Notes under the pieces: generated by a model
Database searches by the model: none
The model's input: only the letters and a program-made list of their open reading frames with translations
What the model was told of the DNA's origin: nothing
In this document: in pieces, positions 5,426 through 5,505 of the stretch
Position numbering within the stretch: the stretch's first letter is position 1
Layout of the letters: the number at the start of each line of letters is the position of its first letter
Assembly: GCA_938003565.1 (NCBI GenBank)
Contig: CALKYB010000043.1
Span: forward strand, 1-5,505
DNA from: an uncultured bacterium
GTDB taxonomy: Bacteria > Bdellovibrionota_C > UBA2361 > SZUA-149 > CALKYB01
DNA length: 5,505 nucleotides
Direction of reading: 5' to 3'
Made by a program: the position numbers and the translations under genes

Positions 5426-5456
5426 TTTATAAGAACAAACATGTGGTTTAACTCAA
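5426..5456 (-). promoter_or_regulatory. Candidate promoter for the Omp85 transcript
   Basis: On the minus strand, TTGAGT (5456-5451, four of six -35 consensus bases) and TATAAA (5431-5426, five of six -10 bases) are separated by 19 bases, longer than the ideal 17. The predicted start near 5419 would give a leader of about 310 bases to the Omp85 ATG. No better sigma70-type pair was seen closer to the gene. Confidence 0.3.
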
Positions 5457-5505
5457 TTTTTTGAGAGAATCGCAATAAATCTCTGTGTCCATAATAAAGA
5501 TAAAC

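Larger units (their letters stand above)
5111..5505. other. 395-base stretch without a convincing gene, upstream of the Omp85 gene
   Basis: No open frame here resembles a known protein, and no tRNA or rRNA is apparent. From the right edge leftwards it holds: minus-strand frames still open at the window edge that stop by 5422, which could be the tail of an upstream gene but cannot be told from chance; a candidate promoter at 5426-5456; a strong Shine-Dalgarno with an 11-codon ORF at 5367-5413; four copies of TTTGCC on the minus strand; a pair of CTATAGG/CCTATAG inverted elements at 5233-5239 and 5330-5336; a GCTTAGA direct pair at 5191-5207; and a small hairpin just before the Omp85 start. Confidence 0.6.

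Noticed and set aside
5448..5465. Inverted repeat CTCAA-TTTT-TTGAG as a terminator
   Set aside because: The stem is only five AT-rich pairs and no T run follows it on either strand. It also overlaps the candidate -35 box.
5422..5505. Minus-strand frames open from the window edge (one of 27 codons, one ending at 5448) as the tail of an upstream gene
   Set aside because: All three frames stay open for at least 16 codons, so none is favoured, and no motif identifies a protein. Flanking sequence would be needed.
1..5505. CRISPR array, insertion sequence, toxin-antitoxin or phage defence system
   Set aside because: No regularly spaced repeats, no transposase or terminal inverted repeats, and no defence-like domains. 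Apart from the Omp85 gene and the leader, the genes are metabolic.

Overview
All four complete genes in this window, and the fifth that runs off the left edge, lie on the minus strand. Transcription therefore runs from right (high coordinates) to left. The window suggests a Gram-negative (outer-membrane-bearing), moderately AT-rich bacterium, because it carries an Omp85-family outer-membrane barrel. The linked pheA-aroA-cmk order is common in proteobacteria. I cannot fix the lineage more closely from the sequence alone.

Layout from upstream to downstream: (1) 5111-5505 has no convincing gene. It holds a candidate promoter, a near-perfect Shine-Dalgarno followed by an 11-codon ORF, and several short repeats, all ahead of the next gene. 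(2) 3293-5110 encodes an Omp85/BamA-TamA superfamily outer-membrane protein with one recognisable POTRA domain. (3) 3120-3292 holds a small terminator-like hairpin, a perfect -10 hexamer and a good ribosome binding site for ridA. (4) 2739-3119 is ridA, an enamine/imine deaminase. (5) 1576-2688 is a PheA-type chorismate mutase / prephenate dehydratase / ACT protein. (6) 188-1576 is aroA (EPSP synthase). (7) 1-191 is the 5' end of cmk (cytidylate kinase).

ridA, pheA, aroA and cmk probably form one transcription unit. pheA and aroA share one base (TGATG), aroA and cmk share four (ATGA), and only 50 bases separate ridA from pheA. AroA makes EPSP, the precursor of chorismate, and PheA acts on chorismate. 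RidA would clear reactive enamines made by PLP enzymes, and cmk is a common passenger downstream of aroA.

The most unusual item is the PheA-like protein. Its domain order and length are normal and its ACT domain is kept. However, most signature residues of the prephenate dehydratase active site are replaced, in alignments that need almost no gaps, and a key chorismate mutase residue is also changed. It may be a strongly divergent, inactive or repurposed P-protein. The second point of interest is the roughly 300-base leader before the Omp85 gene.
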